DNA of 64,000 nt from Marivivens niveibacter (GTDB lineage Bacteria; Pseudomonadota; Alphaproteobacteria; Rhodobacterales; Rhodobacteraceae): the NCBI RefSeq assembly GCF_002150005.2, contig NZ_MSPP01000003.1, positions 124,001 to 188,000 on the forward strand, in the 5' to 3' direction. Position 1 is the stretch's first letter; every line of letters starts with the position of its first letter. Positions 17,727-26,988 of this stretch are shown here, piece after piece. The notes beneath the pieces are model-generated. The model was not told where the DNA came from. It did no database searches and saw only the letters and a list, made by a program, of their open reading frames with translations. Position numbers and translations under genes: made by a program.

Positions 17727-18083
17727 TTAACTATCACACCAATTAGCAGAATACCCGGGCTGCCAGACTGCCGCATGCCCTTCTTCTAATAGTACGCTAC
17801 CGGCTGTCCTGCCATCGCTGAGAATTAGGCTACCTAGAATCCGACCGAAGCGATCTCTAACGCCCGTATCCTCTATGCCAACCGCTTGGCTTACAAGTTC
17901 TGACATTCGCGCCGTAGCAGCTCGACCTAATTCCAATTCTTGCTGGCAGTCAGGGCGATATGTTTCTGGGGTGTCGAAACCAGATATGTTTGGAGCGCCA
18001 TCGCCCAAAAGGCGAACACTTTGACCGTCACATTTGACTGTGTCACCGTCAACAACTGCAATTAAGGCACAAACTAGTAACAT
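17727..18083 (-). CDS. Staphylococcal-nuclease-like (SNase) protein
   Basis: The 118-residue protein carries SNase/OB-fold features: VVDGDTVKCDGQSVRLLG, then GFDTPETYRP, VRDRFGRILG and LLEEGHAAVWQ. These give the usual D/T, E and R active-site region of thermonuclease-like enzymes that cut single-stranded DNA or RNA. An N-terminal hydrophobic stretch (MLLVCALIAVV) may be a short signal peptide. The start at 18083 is set by GGAGG 6 nt upstream; a longer frame to 18158 has no ribosome site. It converges on the Hsp70-like gene with a 2-bp gap and may be an accessory effector of the defence operon or an independent cargo gene. Confidence 0.75.
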   Translation of the reverse strand: MLLVCALIAVVDGDTVKCDGQSVRLLGDGAPNISGFDTPETYRPDCQQELELGRAATARMSELVSQAVGIEDTGVRDRFGRILGSLILSDGRTAGSVLLEEGHAAVWQPGYSANWCDS

Positions 18084-18339
18084 CTCGACCTCCGTTAACC
18101 TTTTGTTAACTATTGTCGAGATCGGTGCAATCTCTTTTCCGGCTAGGTCGTCGTGCACCAGCTTGGTTCTTTTGCTTTGAAATGCCTATTTTAAGATAGA
18201 AATACTCACCAAATTTTACAGAAAGTTGTCCGCCGCATCTACTTAGTTAAGCAACTCAGTTCCAACGCTAATCACGCTGCTTGACAGATTATTTCAACAC
18301 GGCTCATCTAGAGGTATTCTATAAATATTTGGTTCAAAT

Positions 18340-18570
18340 ATGTTGATTATCTCATGTGTAGTTTCGGTTGTTGTATTCATTGGGTTTATGTCGCTGGTGG
18401 GCTCACCGTCTGAAGTTGAAACGGTTATCGGTCTAGTCATCGCAGCAATTGCATTTCTTGCGACGTTTATTATCGCGTGGCGAGTGAAGTCGAAGTCTCA
18501 TGAGCAGGCACAAAATGAAAAAATTGCTGCACTTGAACGCGAGATAGCGACCTTGAGAGCGAAACAATGA
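18340..18570 (+). CDS. Small two-helix membrane protein with coiled-coil tail
   Basis: A 76-residue protein has two predicted membrane helices (about residues 3-19 and 28-47) and a charged C-terminal heptad tail (NEKIAALEREIATLRAKQ). I do not recognise a family. It stands alone between the SNase gene and the noncoding array region, and the ribosome site is weak. The composition makes a real gene likely, but its function is unknown. Confidence 0.5.
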   Translation: MLIISCVVSVVVFIGFMSLVGSPSEVETVIGLVIAAIAFLATFIIAWRVKSKSHEQAQNEKIAALEREIATLRAKQ

Positions 18571-18908
18571 TCTGTGTGTCACGAGGCTCTTCAGGGCAAA
18601 AATAAGGGGCGTTTAGCAATTGTCCGTGCTCCATGTCGTCGCAATCCTTAACTGAAAGGGAGCGACTAGTTAAAAGAGATTGAAATTTGGACAACCGTTC
18701 AACGGGCGAAGTCCTAGGAAAATGAAGGTGTGTTCATGGGGATGCATCCATCGTTCGAACCAAATTTTGGTTCAACCCTCCACCTTTATCAGAGTGGAGC
18801 GGGAGCGGCCGCTGCTGCTCGTCGAGTTTAAGTCGTTTGATTGTCTGGAGCTTCTGCTCCACCTGTCAATATTATCGCAGCCAGTTTGCGTAATATGATT
18901 ACTCACGA

Positions 18909-19105
18909 AGTTGACAAATGTTGACAGAAGCCGATTTTTGTCAACATTTTGGCCTAATTTGTCAACATAATCACTGAAAACGTCAACATTTCTCGTTGAA
19001 AATGTAAACTTATGAGCCTCAAATGTTTACATTTTCAGAGCTTTGTAAACATCAATTCCCCTTATTTTGTTGGGCTTTGCGTGGTCATGTTGACAAAAGT
19101 TGACA
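18909..19105. repeat. Helically phased TGTTGACA/TGTCAACA/TGTAAACA array
   Basis: Ten near-palindromic octamers of the form TGTnnACA or close variants start at 18909, 18919, 18939, 18960, 18981, 19003, 19024, 19044, 19088 and 19098. The inner six are spaced 20-22 bp apart, two helical turns. The two outer pairs are spaced 10 bp. A protein bound at all of them would sit on one face of the helix. Candidates are replication iterons, a partition site or an extended operator. Confidence 0.75.
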
Positions 19106-19174
19106 TCGATTTGAGTTTTCTGGTTTTTCTTGAGTGAGAAAGGTCGTCAAACGCAATCGTAATTTTATCGGTGA

Positions 19175-19286
19175 AATCGAAAGGGAATACCTCTTAAAAG
19201 GCACTTTATGGAGCCTGTTTCGATTAAAATCGTATCATTTCGATTTCCAAAGATGATTTTCAGGGTTCGGATGGCGGAAATCGAAA
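19175..19286. repeat. Second phased array: TTTCGATT / AATCGAAA
   Basis: The octamer occurs at 19175 (AATCGAAA), 19218 and 19238 (TTTCGATT) and 19279 (AATCGAAA). The steps are 43, 20 and 41 bp, again close to multiples of two helical turns, and the outer copies are inverted relative to the inner ones. It lies directly beside the TGTTGACA array and probably binds a different protein. Confidence 0.55.
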
Positions 19287-19520
19287 CAAGAATGGCTACA
19301 ATGGCCCGCATTCGTCTGTCGATGGCTTTGGGTATTATCTAACGTTTGGGCGGCGTTTTGTGCCGCTTAGATCGAAGAAGGTGGAAGATGGCATCGCCAC
19401 GCGTTGCAACGTTTGATGGAGCTAATCCACCTCAACCCTACACCTAGGAAGTTTGCATAGCTTCACCAGTAACCAACTGATCGGTATTCTGCATTATCGT
19501 TGGAGCTGGGAGCGGGGGCT

Positions 19521-20399
19521 TTAGCGCATTGCGCTACCCGCCAACATAGCCGCGCCGCGTGCCATCTGGTTTATGTCTGCAATGGCTTCTGCGATCGACC
19601 CAAATTCAAACTTGCCGCCGGTCAGTTCTTCGGGAAGGCGTTCGCCAAGTAATTCGTCAAAGCTGACGCTGTCTGATCCATCGTAGTCAAAGGAATGTAG
19701 AACAGCACTCCCCGCAATTGGCGCGATGAGAAACCCAGCAGCACTGAAGCTAGCAACCTGCTGGCTTGATGAATTTGAATCCATAGCCGTGCCTAGCGCG
19801 ATACTCGAACGGAAAATTCGCGCTAGCTCTGCGACAGTGAGCTCACCATCTCCTGTTATATCGGCAACGTCGAACATTGTGCGGGCACACGCTCCAGTGT
19901 TCTCGCGACATGTCCAAGCCGCTTTGTCAAAGCCTTGAAGAACTTCGAAGGGTTCGCCCAGCAAAATTTTCGCGGGTGCGAGAATGTCCGAGCACCTCCG
20001 CAACTCTACCATATCAAATGCTTCGGGAGTGGTAGAAGGATGAATAGACCCATCCGTAAGTGCCAGGTGAAGATCTTGGGGTGTTTCCGCAGCAAAGTCT
20101 TGGTTGGGCCATGCTTGGATAAATTGTTCGCCCTCTACGGTTGCAATGAACGCCGATGAATCGTCCGAACTCGCGCGAACTAGAAACCAATCGTCGATTT
20201 CCGTCTCCGAAATTTCAGAGCTTTCAAGTATGACGCCAGTTTCACCATCGCCAAATGCTGCCAGGGTATAGCCTTGAAACTCCAAACTGGATGGATCGCC
20301 ACAGTTGTTCGTCGTCCAAAGACCGACAAGTTCATCTTGGGCAAGCCCAGTTGTTGGTAGCCATGCCAAAACTGCAAAGATTAAGTGTTTTCGACCCAT
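19521..20399 (-). CDS. Exported EF-hand protein
   Basis: The 292-residue protein starts with a Sec signal peptide (MGRKHLIFAVLAWLPTTGLA, cut before QDE). Two EF-hand loops lie in the second half, DITGDGELTVAE and DYDGSDSVSFDE, both with the acidic residues for calcium at positions 1, 3, 5 and 12 or close to it. The N-terminal half has no recognised domain and contains paired cysteines. The start at 20399 follows GGGAGGAAT; a longer frame to 20552 adds non-signal sequence. It is presumably a periplasmic or outer-surface calcium-dependent protein. Its role on the island is unclear. Confidence 0.75.
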   Translation of the reverse strand: MGRKHLIFAVLAWLPTTGLAQDELVGLWTTNNCGDPSSLEFQGYTLAAFGDGETGVILESSEISETEIDDWFLVRASSDDSSAFIATVEGEQFIQAWPNQDFAAETPQDLHLALTDGSIHPSTTPEAFDMVELRRCSDILAPAKILLGEPFEVLQGFDKAAWTCRENTGACARTMFDVADITGDGELTVAELARIFRSSIALGTAMDSNSSSQQVASFSAAGFLIAPIAGSAVLHSFDYDGSDSVSFDELLGERLPEELTGGKFEFGSIAEAIADINQMARGAAMLAGSAMR

Positions 20400-20691
20400 C
20401 GATATTCCTCCCAGCCTCAATTGATAGGAGCACCCTCGTCCTCGATGGTCCACGTGGCAATGCTGGAAATCCCTTCCTCTCAGGTATCTATTGTCACCAT
20501 CGAATGTCAGAACGCGGCCATAGCCCTTGAATCGACGATCAGCCTTTTGCACACTTTTTGTCAGAGTTTTTCATGAATTTGCCCCGCTACGGTCATCACG
20601 AAGCGATAGCTACATAGCTATATGGCCATATTCGGCGATCTTTTCTCCTAATAACTGTATAAGGGGAAACCACTACCAATTCAGTGAATTG

Positions 20692-21885
20692 TTAATACAG
20701 TTTCCTCCAAGCATTCCCTTCACGATCAGTTAGGTTCTGTAAAGCTGTTCTAATGTTCTTACTCAACTCCGAGTAACTAATAAAATCGACCGCGCCTTCC
20801 TTTCTAATACTGGGCGTCCTGAAGGGATTTCCTCTCCGTCTTAAGTGAGCTTTGAGAACTTTGAAGACATTGCTTCTGAATGGCTTTAGTAGCAGGTCTC
20901 TTCCTTGAACTGCGATTGTGCCGCCGTTTCTGAATGTATCTATTCCGGTAATGTCGTTAAATTTACTTTTCGATTGAGGCGTCGTTTTTCCTAGAAGTGG
21001 TAACTTAAATTGAAAGAAGTCACCCTGCATCTTGGTGAAGGAGTAGGATCTAAAATCAGCAACCTCGGTTAGCTCGTTTTCTCTTAGCCAATCTTTTCCT
21101 GTTCTGACCTCAATACGTGCACGTTTCTCATCCTCGGCTAAAGCTTTGGATGTATGCTTGGTCTGTGTATCAATGACCTTATGCATGATCCGGGTCAGTG
21201 ATCCATGTTTGCGTGCTCCCAGGTAAAACGTAGCGTCTACTGCGGCCGACTTATAAAGATCATGGTCGTATACATTGACATATGGAGGCAAAGGATTGCT
21301 CGTATCCGGTGTTACGAACTCTGTTTCTTTTGGTAATTTGCCCCATGTAAATCTTGGTTTTTTCAAACTAGATTTGAAATGTTCACCTTTGGCGTAGAGC
21401 GTTTTGGTGAGGAGTCCTACCATGCGTTGGTGCTCAATATCGCGCCTAGCGTGAGAGTAGGCATCAACACTTACTTCGATATCGACCACCTGCGGCGCAG
21501 TTCCATAAGGATGTTGCTTAGCCAGTTTTTCTAGTCGTTGTGCCACGAACGCTAATGATTCTGGTTCTTGGAACTTGATCCGGAACGCCTGCGATGTGCC
21601 ATGTCCGTTACCATCGATTTCCTTCACGAAGCACTTCCGGCTTTGGGTTTGTAATAGGCTATGCTGAATGTGTCTGACCTGGCTGTTTGTTGTTAGACGA
21701 ATTTCTACCTCTACCCAGTCAATGACGGCTTTGAATGTATATTTACCCAAATTGAAATCAGGTGTGGGGACAATGCGGTTCTTGTATCTCGGCTGGTGTC
21801 CATTGGCTGGTTGAAGCTTGAATTCAAGCGGAGGGATTTTTGATGACGTCTTTGCGGTATGCAGTGGTGAAGTGATCTTGGTCAT
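20692..21885 (-). CDS. Rep_trans-like replication initiation / mobilisation protein
   Basis: This 397-residue protein resembles the replication initiation factor (Rep_trans) fold used by filamentous phages, rolling-circle plasmids and MobT-type relaxases. The strand motifs are VIDWVEVEI near residue 54, VVDIEVSVDAY near 140, and TFYLGARKHGSLTRIMHK followed by RARIEVRTGKDWL, which is the typical family pattern of a glycine/serine segment, a K and then R-x-E. The catalytic tyrosine cannot be picked by eye. It lies downstream of hsdR (81-bp gap). With the phased array 1.6 kb further on, it suggests that the island can replicate or mobilise after excision. The family call is tentative. Confidence 0.5.
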   Translation of the reverse strand: MTKITSPLHTAKTSSKIPPLEFKLQPANGHQPRYKNRIVPTPDFNLGKYTFKAVIDWVEVEIRLTTNSQVRHIQHSLLQTQSRKCFVKEIDGNGHGTSQAFRIKFQEPESLAFVAQRLEKLAKQHPYGTAPQVVDIEVSVDAYSHARRDIEHQRMVGLLTKTLYAKGEHFKSSLKKPRFTWGKLPKETEFVTPDTSNPLPPYVNVYDHDLYKSAAVDATFYLGARKHGSLTRIMHKVIDTQTKHTSKALAEDEKRARIEVRTGKDWLRENELTEVADFRSYSFTKMQGDFFQFKLPLLGKTTPQSKSKFNDITGIDTFRNGGTIAVQGRDLLLKPFRSNVFKVLKAHLRRRGNPFRTPSIRKEGAVDFISYSELSKNIRTALQNLTDREGNAWRKLY

Positions 21886-21966
21886 TGAACGTTAGGTGTA
21901 AAAAATGAAATTTATGTTCGCCGAAGGGTAGCTTCGGCAAGTGATCGAATACCTTATGTTTTTCAA

Positions 21967-24900
21967 TCACTTCAGGTCGGCTGCAATCGCCTCGGCTTGC
22001 TTTAGAACGGTTTTTACTGCGTCCAGTGTCAAATCTGGTGGGTAGCCGTAGAACGTGAGGATCTTTTTCACCGCGACCCGCATCTTTGCACGCACGTTAT
22101 CGCGGCGCCACCAATCTGCACCAGCATTGTTCCTGACGGTTTTAACGAGCTCTGTAGCAATCACCTTTAGTTTGTCATTAGACATGATGTCGATTGCGCT
22201 CTTGTTTTGCGCCAAAGCGTCATAAAATGACCGTTCTTCAGGCGTTAGCCCATCTTCTGGCTGTTCGCGCAAATCTCTGGCGATTTCGATCAATTCTTGG
22301 ATGATTTGTAGGGCATCCACACTGCGGTTGTGATAGCGGGCGATCGCTTGCTCTAATCTACCGGAAAACTCTTCGTTTTTGACAACATTGCTGCGCGTTT
22401 TCGCTTTAATCTCGCCGTTTAACAACTTCTTCAGTGCCTCAACGGCAAGGTTTTTGTGCTCCATGTTCTGGAGCTCAATCATGAATTCTTCGGAAAGGAC
22501 GCTGATATCTGGCCGGTCAAATCCGCAAGTCTCTAGGATGTCGACGACCTCGGTAGATGCAACCGCGTTATTCACAAGCTGTTGGATGGCGAAATCAGGG
22601 CGAGCAGATCCCGCACTAGGCGCGCCCACCCCTAATTTTTCTAAACCCGAGCGGATCGCTGTAAAGAATGCCACTTCAACCGCATGATCGGTTGCCTGTG
22701 GGCTACCTGAAGCAAGTTTATATGCCTTCACGAGTGCGGCAACTGCATTCAGGAATCTTTTCAGAAACGTTTCGTCCTCTTGCCTCTTTGCAAGCACATG
22801 TTCGATAGCAAATTGCAGCGCTCCGAAACGCGAGTTTGCGTCGCCGTTGAGGGCGTCCTGATATTCGAACCCGTGCATGACCTGCCTGATGACGTCCAGA
22901 GCGTCTAGGAAGGTCGCTACAGCGTCAGCTTCGCTAATTCCGGTCTCTGCCTGGTCTGACTGCGAGTAGTGCGCTAGGGCGGCTCTCAGGTCCGCTGCGA
23001 GCCCTATGTAGTCCACTACCAGTCCTGCCGGTTTCCCTTTGAAAACTCGATTGACCCGTGCGATCGCCTGCATCAAGCCATGGCCCTTCATCGGTTTGTC
23101 TACATACAGGGTGTGCATGCACGGTGCATCGAAACCTGTTAGCCACATATCCCGAACGATCACGATCTTCAGCGGATCTTTAACGTCCTTATACCGATTT
23201 CGAATGGCTTCTTGCTTTGACTTGGAGCGGATGTGGGGTTGCATCGATTGTTCGTCACTGGCGCTTCCAGTCATGATGACCTTTATTGAGCCTGTGTCGT
23301 CAGTGTCGCCATGCCAATCGGGGCGCGCTGCCACAATGCGATTGTAGACCTCTACGCAGATGCGTCGGCTCATGCATACGATCATGGCTTTACCGTCGAT
23401 CGCTTTCATTCGCTCATCGAAATGGGTCAAAATATCTTCGACAACAGCATCTAGTCGCTTATCTGCGCCGACTAATGCTTCAACTTGGGTCCACCGTTTT
23501 GCAACGGAAGAAGTGGCGTTGTCATCCAAGTCTTCGGTCGCTTCGTCAAAATCTTCATCTATGTGTGAGACAGCGGCTTCATCGAGTTCGATTTTGGCAA
23601 CGCGGGCTTCGTAGTAGATCGGCACAGTCGCGCCATCTTGAACTGCTTGGGATATGTCGTAAACGTCGATGTATTCGCCAAATACCCCGCGAGTATTTGC
23701 TCCAACCAATTCGACAGGCGTGCCAGTAAAGGCAACATACACAGCGTTCGGCAAAGCTTTGCGAAGTTGGTAAGCTAGGCCGTGTTTTATGTCGCCTGTT
23801 TTAGAAATTTTTGCATCGAAACCGTATTGGCTGCGATGTGCCTCATCTACTAACACGATGACATTGGAGCGCTCGGTTAACTCCGGAAAAATATCGCCTT
23901 CATCTGGTCTGAACTTTTGGATCGTTGAAAATATGACGCCGCCAACTTCGCGGGCGAGCAAAGTTTTCACGTCGGAGATGCTTTCAGCTTGAACCGGTTC
24001 TTCCCCCAGAATGTCCTTGCAGCGCCCGAACGTTCCGAAGAGTTGATTGTCCAGATCGTTGCGATCTGTGAGCACAAGGAGGGTTGGGTTCTCTAACGTG
24101 GGGTGGTGCATGACCCTGCCAGCGAGAAACGTCATCAGGAGCGATTTTCCAGACCCCTGAGTGTGCCAGATGACCCCAGCCTTACCATCCCCACCTCGTG
24201 CGCCCTGAATGGCCTCTACGGCCTTCCTGACGGCGAAGAACTGATGGTAGCCTGCGACCTTTTTGATCGGTCCTCTACCTTCATCTTCAAACACAACATA
24301 CCAACGTAAAAGGTCGAGCAGTGTCTCGCGGTTCAAAAGGCCCTTTGCAAGTGTCGAAAGGGCCAAATCTGACCCGCTAGGAACCAACGATACGCCGTCT
24401 AAAGTGCGCCATTTCATAAAACGATCTAAATTCGCGGATAGCGAGCCATAGCGGGCGGTATGTCCGTCACTGATAACGTTCAGTAGCGATGTCCGGAACA
24501 GGTCTGGGATGTCATGTTTATATGTTTCGATTTGGTTCCAAGCCGCTTCGATATCCTTACCCTCAGTTCCCTTCAGTTCGATAACAACAAAGGGCAACCC
24601 GTTGAGGAAGATAACCACATCGGGAATTCGGGTGTTGCTTCCAACCACGTCGAATTGGTTGATTGCTCTCCAATCATTGACCGCGTCTGTCCAATCAACA
24701 AGCTTGACGACTGCATTGCGTTCTTCGCCTTGATCAAAATACGTCGTTTTTATGCCGTCGACGAGCAGTTGATGGAGGCGCCTGTTTTCTTGGATTATGT
24801 CAGTCGTGAAAACAGCATCTAAGACCTTATTTGCCGCCTCCGATAGTGCGCGCTCGGGTAAGTCTGGGTTCAGTCTTGTCAGCGCATCTCGAAATATGGG

Positions 24901-25044
24901 TTCTAGTATCGTTTGATGATAAGAAGATCTTAGGCTGTCTGGGATGTCAGGAGCGGCTTGTGAACCATGAACGGACGGAATGTTTTGCTGTTCGAGTTCC
25001 GCAAGAAGATAATTTTCGAGGTCAGCTTCAGTCAAAAACGCCAT
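21967..25044 (-). CDS. hsdR: Type I restriction enzyme R subunit
   Basis: The 1025-residue HsdR has an N-terminal PD-(D/E)XK nuclease with [18 protein letters not shown] (about residues 150-170). An SF2 translocase follows: Walker [10 protein letters not shown] near 295, DEAHRSQYG near 398, AFTGTPVEL, and motif VI in QAIARVNRV. The C-terminal helical domain that docks on the methylase is also present. It cuts DNA lacking host methylation after translocation. The start abuts the stop of the DUF4268 gene, so both are probably translated together. Length and motif order are normal for the family. Confidence 0.95.
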   Translation of the reverse strand: MAFLTEADLENYLLAELEQQNIPSVHGSQAAPDIPDSLRSSYHQTILEPIFRDALTRLNPDLPERALSEAANKVLDAVFTTDIIQENRRLHQLLVDGIKTTYFDQGEERNAVVKLVDWTDAVNDWRAINQFDVVGSNTRIPDVVIFLNGLPFVVIELKGTEGKDIEAAWNQIETYKHDIPDLFRTSLLNVISDGHTARYGSLSANLDRFMKWRTLDGVSLVPSGSDLALSTLAKGLLNRETLLDLLRWYVVFEDEGRGPIKKVAGYHQFFAVRKAVEAIQGARGGDGKAGVIWHTQGSGKSLLMTFLAGRVMHHPTLENPTLLVLTDRNDLDNQLFGTFGRCKDILGEEPVQAESISDVKTLLAREVGGVIFSTIQKFRPDEGDIFPELTERSNVIVLVDEAHRSQYGFDAKISKTGDIKHGLAYQLRKALPNAVYVAFTGTPVELVGANTRGVFGEYIDVYDISQAVQDGATVPIYYEARVAKIELDEAAVSHIDEDFDEATEDLDDNATSSVAKRWTQVEALVGADKRLDAVVEDILTHFDERMKAIDGKAMIVCMSRRICVEVYNRIVAARPDWHGDTDDTGSIKVIMTGSASDEQSMQPHIRSKSKQEAIRNRYKDVKDPLKIVIVRDMWLTGFDAPCMHTLYVDKPMKGHGLMQAIARVNRVFKGKPAGLVVDYIGLAADLRAALAHYSQSDQAETGISEADAVATFLDALDVIRQVMHGFEYQDALNGDANSRFGALQFAIEHVLAKRQEDETFLKRFLNAVAALVKAYKLASGSPQATDHAVEVAFFTAIRSGLEKLGVGAPSAGSARPDFAIQQLVNNAVASTEVVDILETCGFDRPDISVLSEEFMIELQNMEHKNLAVEALKKLLNGEIKAKTRSNVVKNEEFSGRLEQAIARYHNRSVDALQIIQELIEIARDLREQPEDGLTPEERSFYDALAQNKSAIDIMSNDKLKVIATELVKTVRNNAGADWWRRDNVRAKMRVAVKKILTFYGYPPDLTLDAVKTVLKQAEAIAADLK

Positions 25045-26184
25045 TTATTCGGTTTCCAAGGATTTTTTGCGCATTTCGGCGGAAATTTTCTGAATATTCG
25101 GGGTGAAAAAGGTCTCAAATTTTGAATGATTGTCCGCAAGCCATGCGATCATGTCGGGCCAATTTTCTTTGCTGTAACCTTGAACTGCTTTCTTCACCAA
25201 CAGAACGCCTGCATTCCGTTTTTCCGGATATTGCCATTCGAGCGGCTCGGCGAAATCGTTAGGATTGATATCGGTCTGATCCTTCAATTTTTCCATAAAG
25301 GCTTGGTTGAGGTCTCGGTCGCCAAAGTCGAAATGTATCTCGACGCGGATTTCATGCCTGAGAAATGACAATTTCAGCGATACACCCGGAACGTCGATGC
25401 TCGATGTGATGCTGCGGTCCTTGCGGGGGCTGTTGCTGAGCCATCGAGTGTTTCCACGTTTGCGAAAATCTTCCAACAGATCGGCCCAAAACGCCAATCG
25501 CATCTCGTGGCTCCACCGTTTGTGGCCCTTAGTTGCCTTTTCTTCGGTCTCTTTCGCCGTCATTTGTATCATAAATTCAGCGGCTTCAGGTGTCGGGATC
25601 ACCTGTTGGATGTCCACGAATAGACTATCGCCGTGCTGGTAAGGTGTTACTCTTAGGCAGCGGGCGTCAATGTCATGCTCTCTCAGCCAAAGCACCGTTG
25701 ACGTTACTTCTTTGCGAAAATGTGCCGCAATAAACATTAGTCTCTGGGCATGCCCTTCGTTGAGCACGACGCCATCGAGGCTGTCTACGTCCAAGAACTC
25801 ACACATGCGTTCGTTCGCATTTCCACCGCCGCAGTAACGGTCTAGGTATTGTTGATAAATAACGAGGATTTGGGACTTGGTCAGGCTCGACACATAGGCG
25901 GCATACTTCAACGCTTGCCAGGCGACATCACGGCCGGAATCGTCAAGCTTATTTTCAATGATGACCAGTTGTCCCTCTTGGTCGATGGCGAGTAGGTCCA
26001 ATCGCTCACGAGTATCGGCAAACCCATCAAACTCTTTTTGAATGATCAAGAGTTCTTCGCCCAGGGCATCAGGCTGGTTCGCAAGCCATTCCTGAAGATG
26101 TTCGCGTTCGCGTAATTTCAACTCTGAAAAGCGCGCGGAATATAGTTTTTGAATGCGATTTTTTGTGAGATCTACCTGAAACAT
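25045..26184 (-). CDS. DUF4268 / PD-(D/E)XK-like protein in the hsd locus
   Basis: The 379-residue protein has an N-terminal half with a nuclease-like pattern, ERLDLLAID then QLVIIENKL (D...ExK), resembling NucS/archaeal endonuclease-type cores. Its C-terminal half (from about residue 220) resembles DUF4268, often found beside restriction systems. It is one base upstream of hsdR and in the same direction, so it is likely an accessory nuclease or regulator of the type I system. Whether it is catalytically active cannot be told here. Confidence 0.65.
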   Translation of the reverse strand: MFQVDLTKNRIQKLYSARFSELKLREREHLQEWLANQPDALGEELLIIQKEFDGFADTRERLDLLAIDQEGQLVIIENKLDDSGRDVAWQALKYAAYVSSLTKSQILVIYQQYLDRYCGGGNANERMCEFLDVDSLDGVVLNEGHAQRLMFIAAHFRKEVTSTVLWLREHDIDARCLRVTPYQHGDSLFVDIQQVIPTPEAAEFMIQMTAKETEEKATKGHKRWSHEMRLAFWADLLEDFRKRGNTRWLSNSPRKDRSITSSIDVPGVSLKLSFLRHEIRVEIHFDFGDRDLNQAFMEKLKDQTDINPNDFAEPLEWQYPEKRNAGVLLVKKAVQGYSKENWPDMIAWLADNHSKFETFFTPNIQKISAEMRKKSLETE

Positions 26185-26265
26185 AAATTAAAAACCTAAA
26201 TTTCCCGAAAGTTACCTAAGTCTCTGCTGAAAAAGAAAAATACCTTCGAAAACACCCATTATTTT

Positions 26266-26988
26266 CTAACTATCGCTGTGATCACGGCCCAGCCTTAGGA
26301 TGTCGCGGACTAGGCTGGGTATGTTTGCCATCCCGCCACTCAACGCTGTAACGCCTAGTTGAACTGCTTTTTTCCCAATTTCTGAACCAGCGCCTTTGAC
26401 GGCTTGTTCAATAAACATCCGGAATAGATTTTGTCTTTCGACCCCCGCCAGTTCATCGCGATGCCTTAATAATTCGTCCTCGATTTTCGCTCTCGCGCCT
26501 TCGGGCATGACTTCGAACGCCAGTGCCAGAAATTTGTCGCCTGAAAGAACGATAATTGAACTGTTGAAGGATGAATCGACGATGCCATAGTCTTTTTGGA
26601 CCAAATCCTTGGCGAATTCGCGCAAGTATCCGTCTTCTATTTGAATGCGAACCTTATCAGACACGAAAAGGTCGTCATTTTCTTCACGGATGCGGTTCTC
26701 GATGATGATCCTCAAGCGACGCAATGCTTCGGTTTCATCGGTTAGTTGGCGGTAGGACAGTTCGTCCAGCATCGATCGCACTTTGCCCCGTTTTGCGCGG
26801 AGTTTTTGAGCGATTTCGAAGGCCGTTGGTGGATTTTCGAAAGACCAGCCGTCGCTATGTTCGATCAACAGGCGCAACACCAGTAAATCGATCTCGCGTT
26901 TGGTCATCGTCGTAAAGCCGCCCGACAAATATGCTGTCAAAAAGTCCGTGGCAAAGCTGTCTCTATCCAGCTGATCTAAAATCGTCAT
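26266..26988 (-). CDS. Hypothetical protein between hsdS and DUF4268 gene
   Basis: The 240-residue protein is not recognised. Residues about 30-85 look like a winged helix (KREIDLLVLRLLIEH, then AFEIAQKLRAKRGKVRSML). The rest is helical, with a glycine-containing amphipathic C-terminus (QLGVTALSGGMANIPSLV). Its start overlaps the hsdS stop by 4 bp (ATGA), so translation is coupled. A regulatory or toxin-like accessory role in the restriction locus is possible; no closer call is justified. Confidence 0.6.
   Translation of the reverse strand: MTILDQLDRDSFATDFLTAYLSGGFTTMTKREIDLLVLRLLIEHSDGWSFENPPTAFEIAQKLRAKRGKVRSMLDELSYRQLTDETEALRRLRIIIENRIREENDDLFVSDKVRIQIEDGYLREFAKDLVQKDYGIVDSSFNSSIIVLSGDKFLALAFEVMPEGARAKIEDELLRHRDELAGVERQNLFRMFIEQAVKGAGSEIGKKAVQLGVTALSGGMANIPSLVRDILRLGRDHSDS

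Larger units (their letters stand above)
18571..19520. other. Long noncoding control region of the island
   Basis: No convincing gene lies in these 950 bp. The central part holds two families of phased short repeats, listed separately (18909-19105 and 19175-19286). A small inverted repeat TGGAGC-TTCT-GCTCCA lies near 18846. The density and regular spacing of the motifs suggest a protein-binding control or origin region. Confidence 0.65.

Noticed and set aside
18909-19286. Possible CRISPR array
   Set aside because: The repeats are 8 bp, partly inverted and imperfect, and the spacers are not of uniform unique length of 25-40 bp. No cas gene is near.
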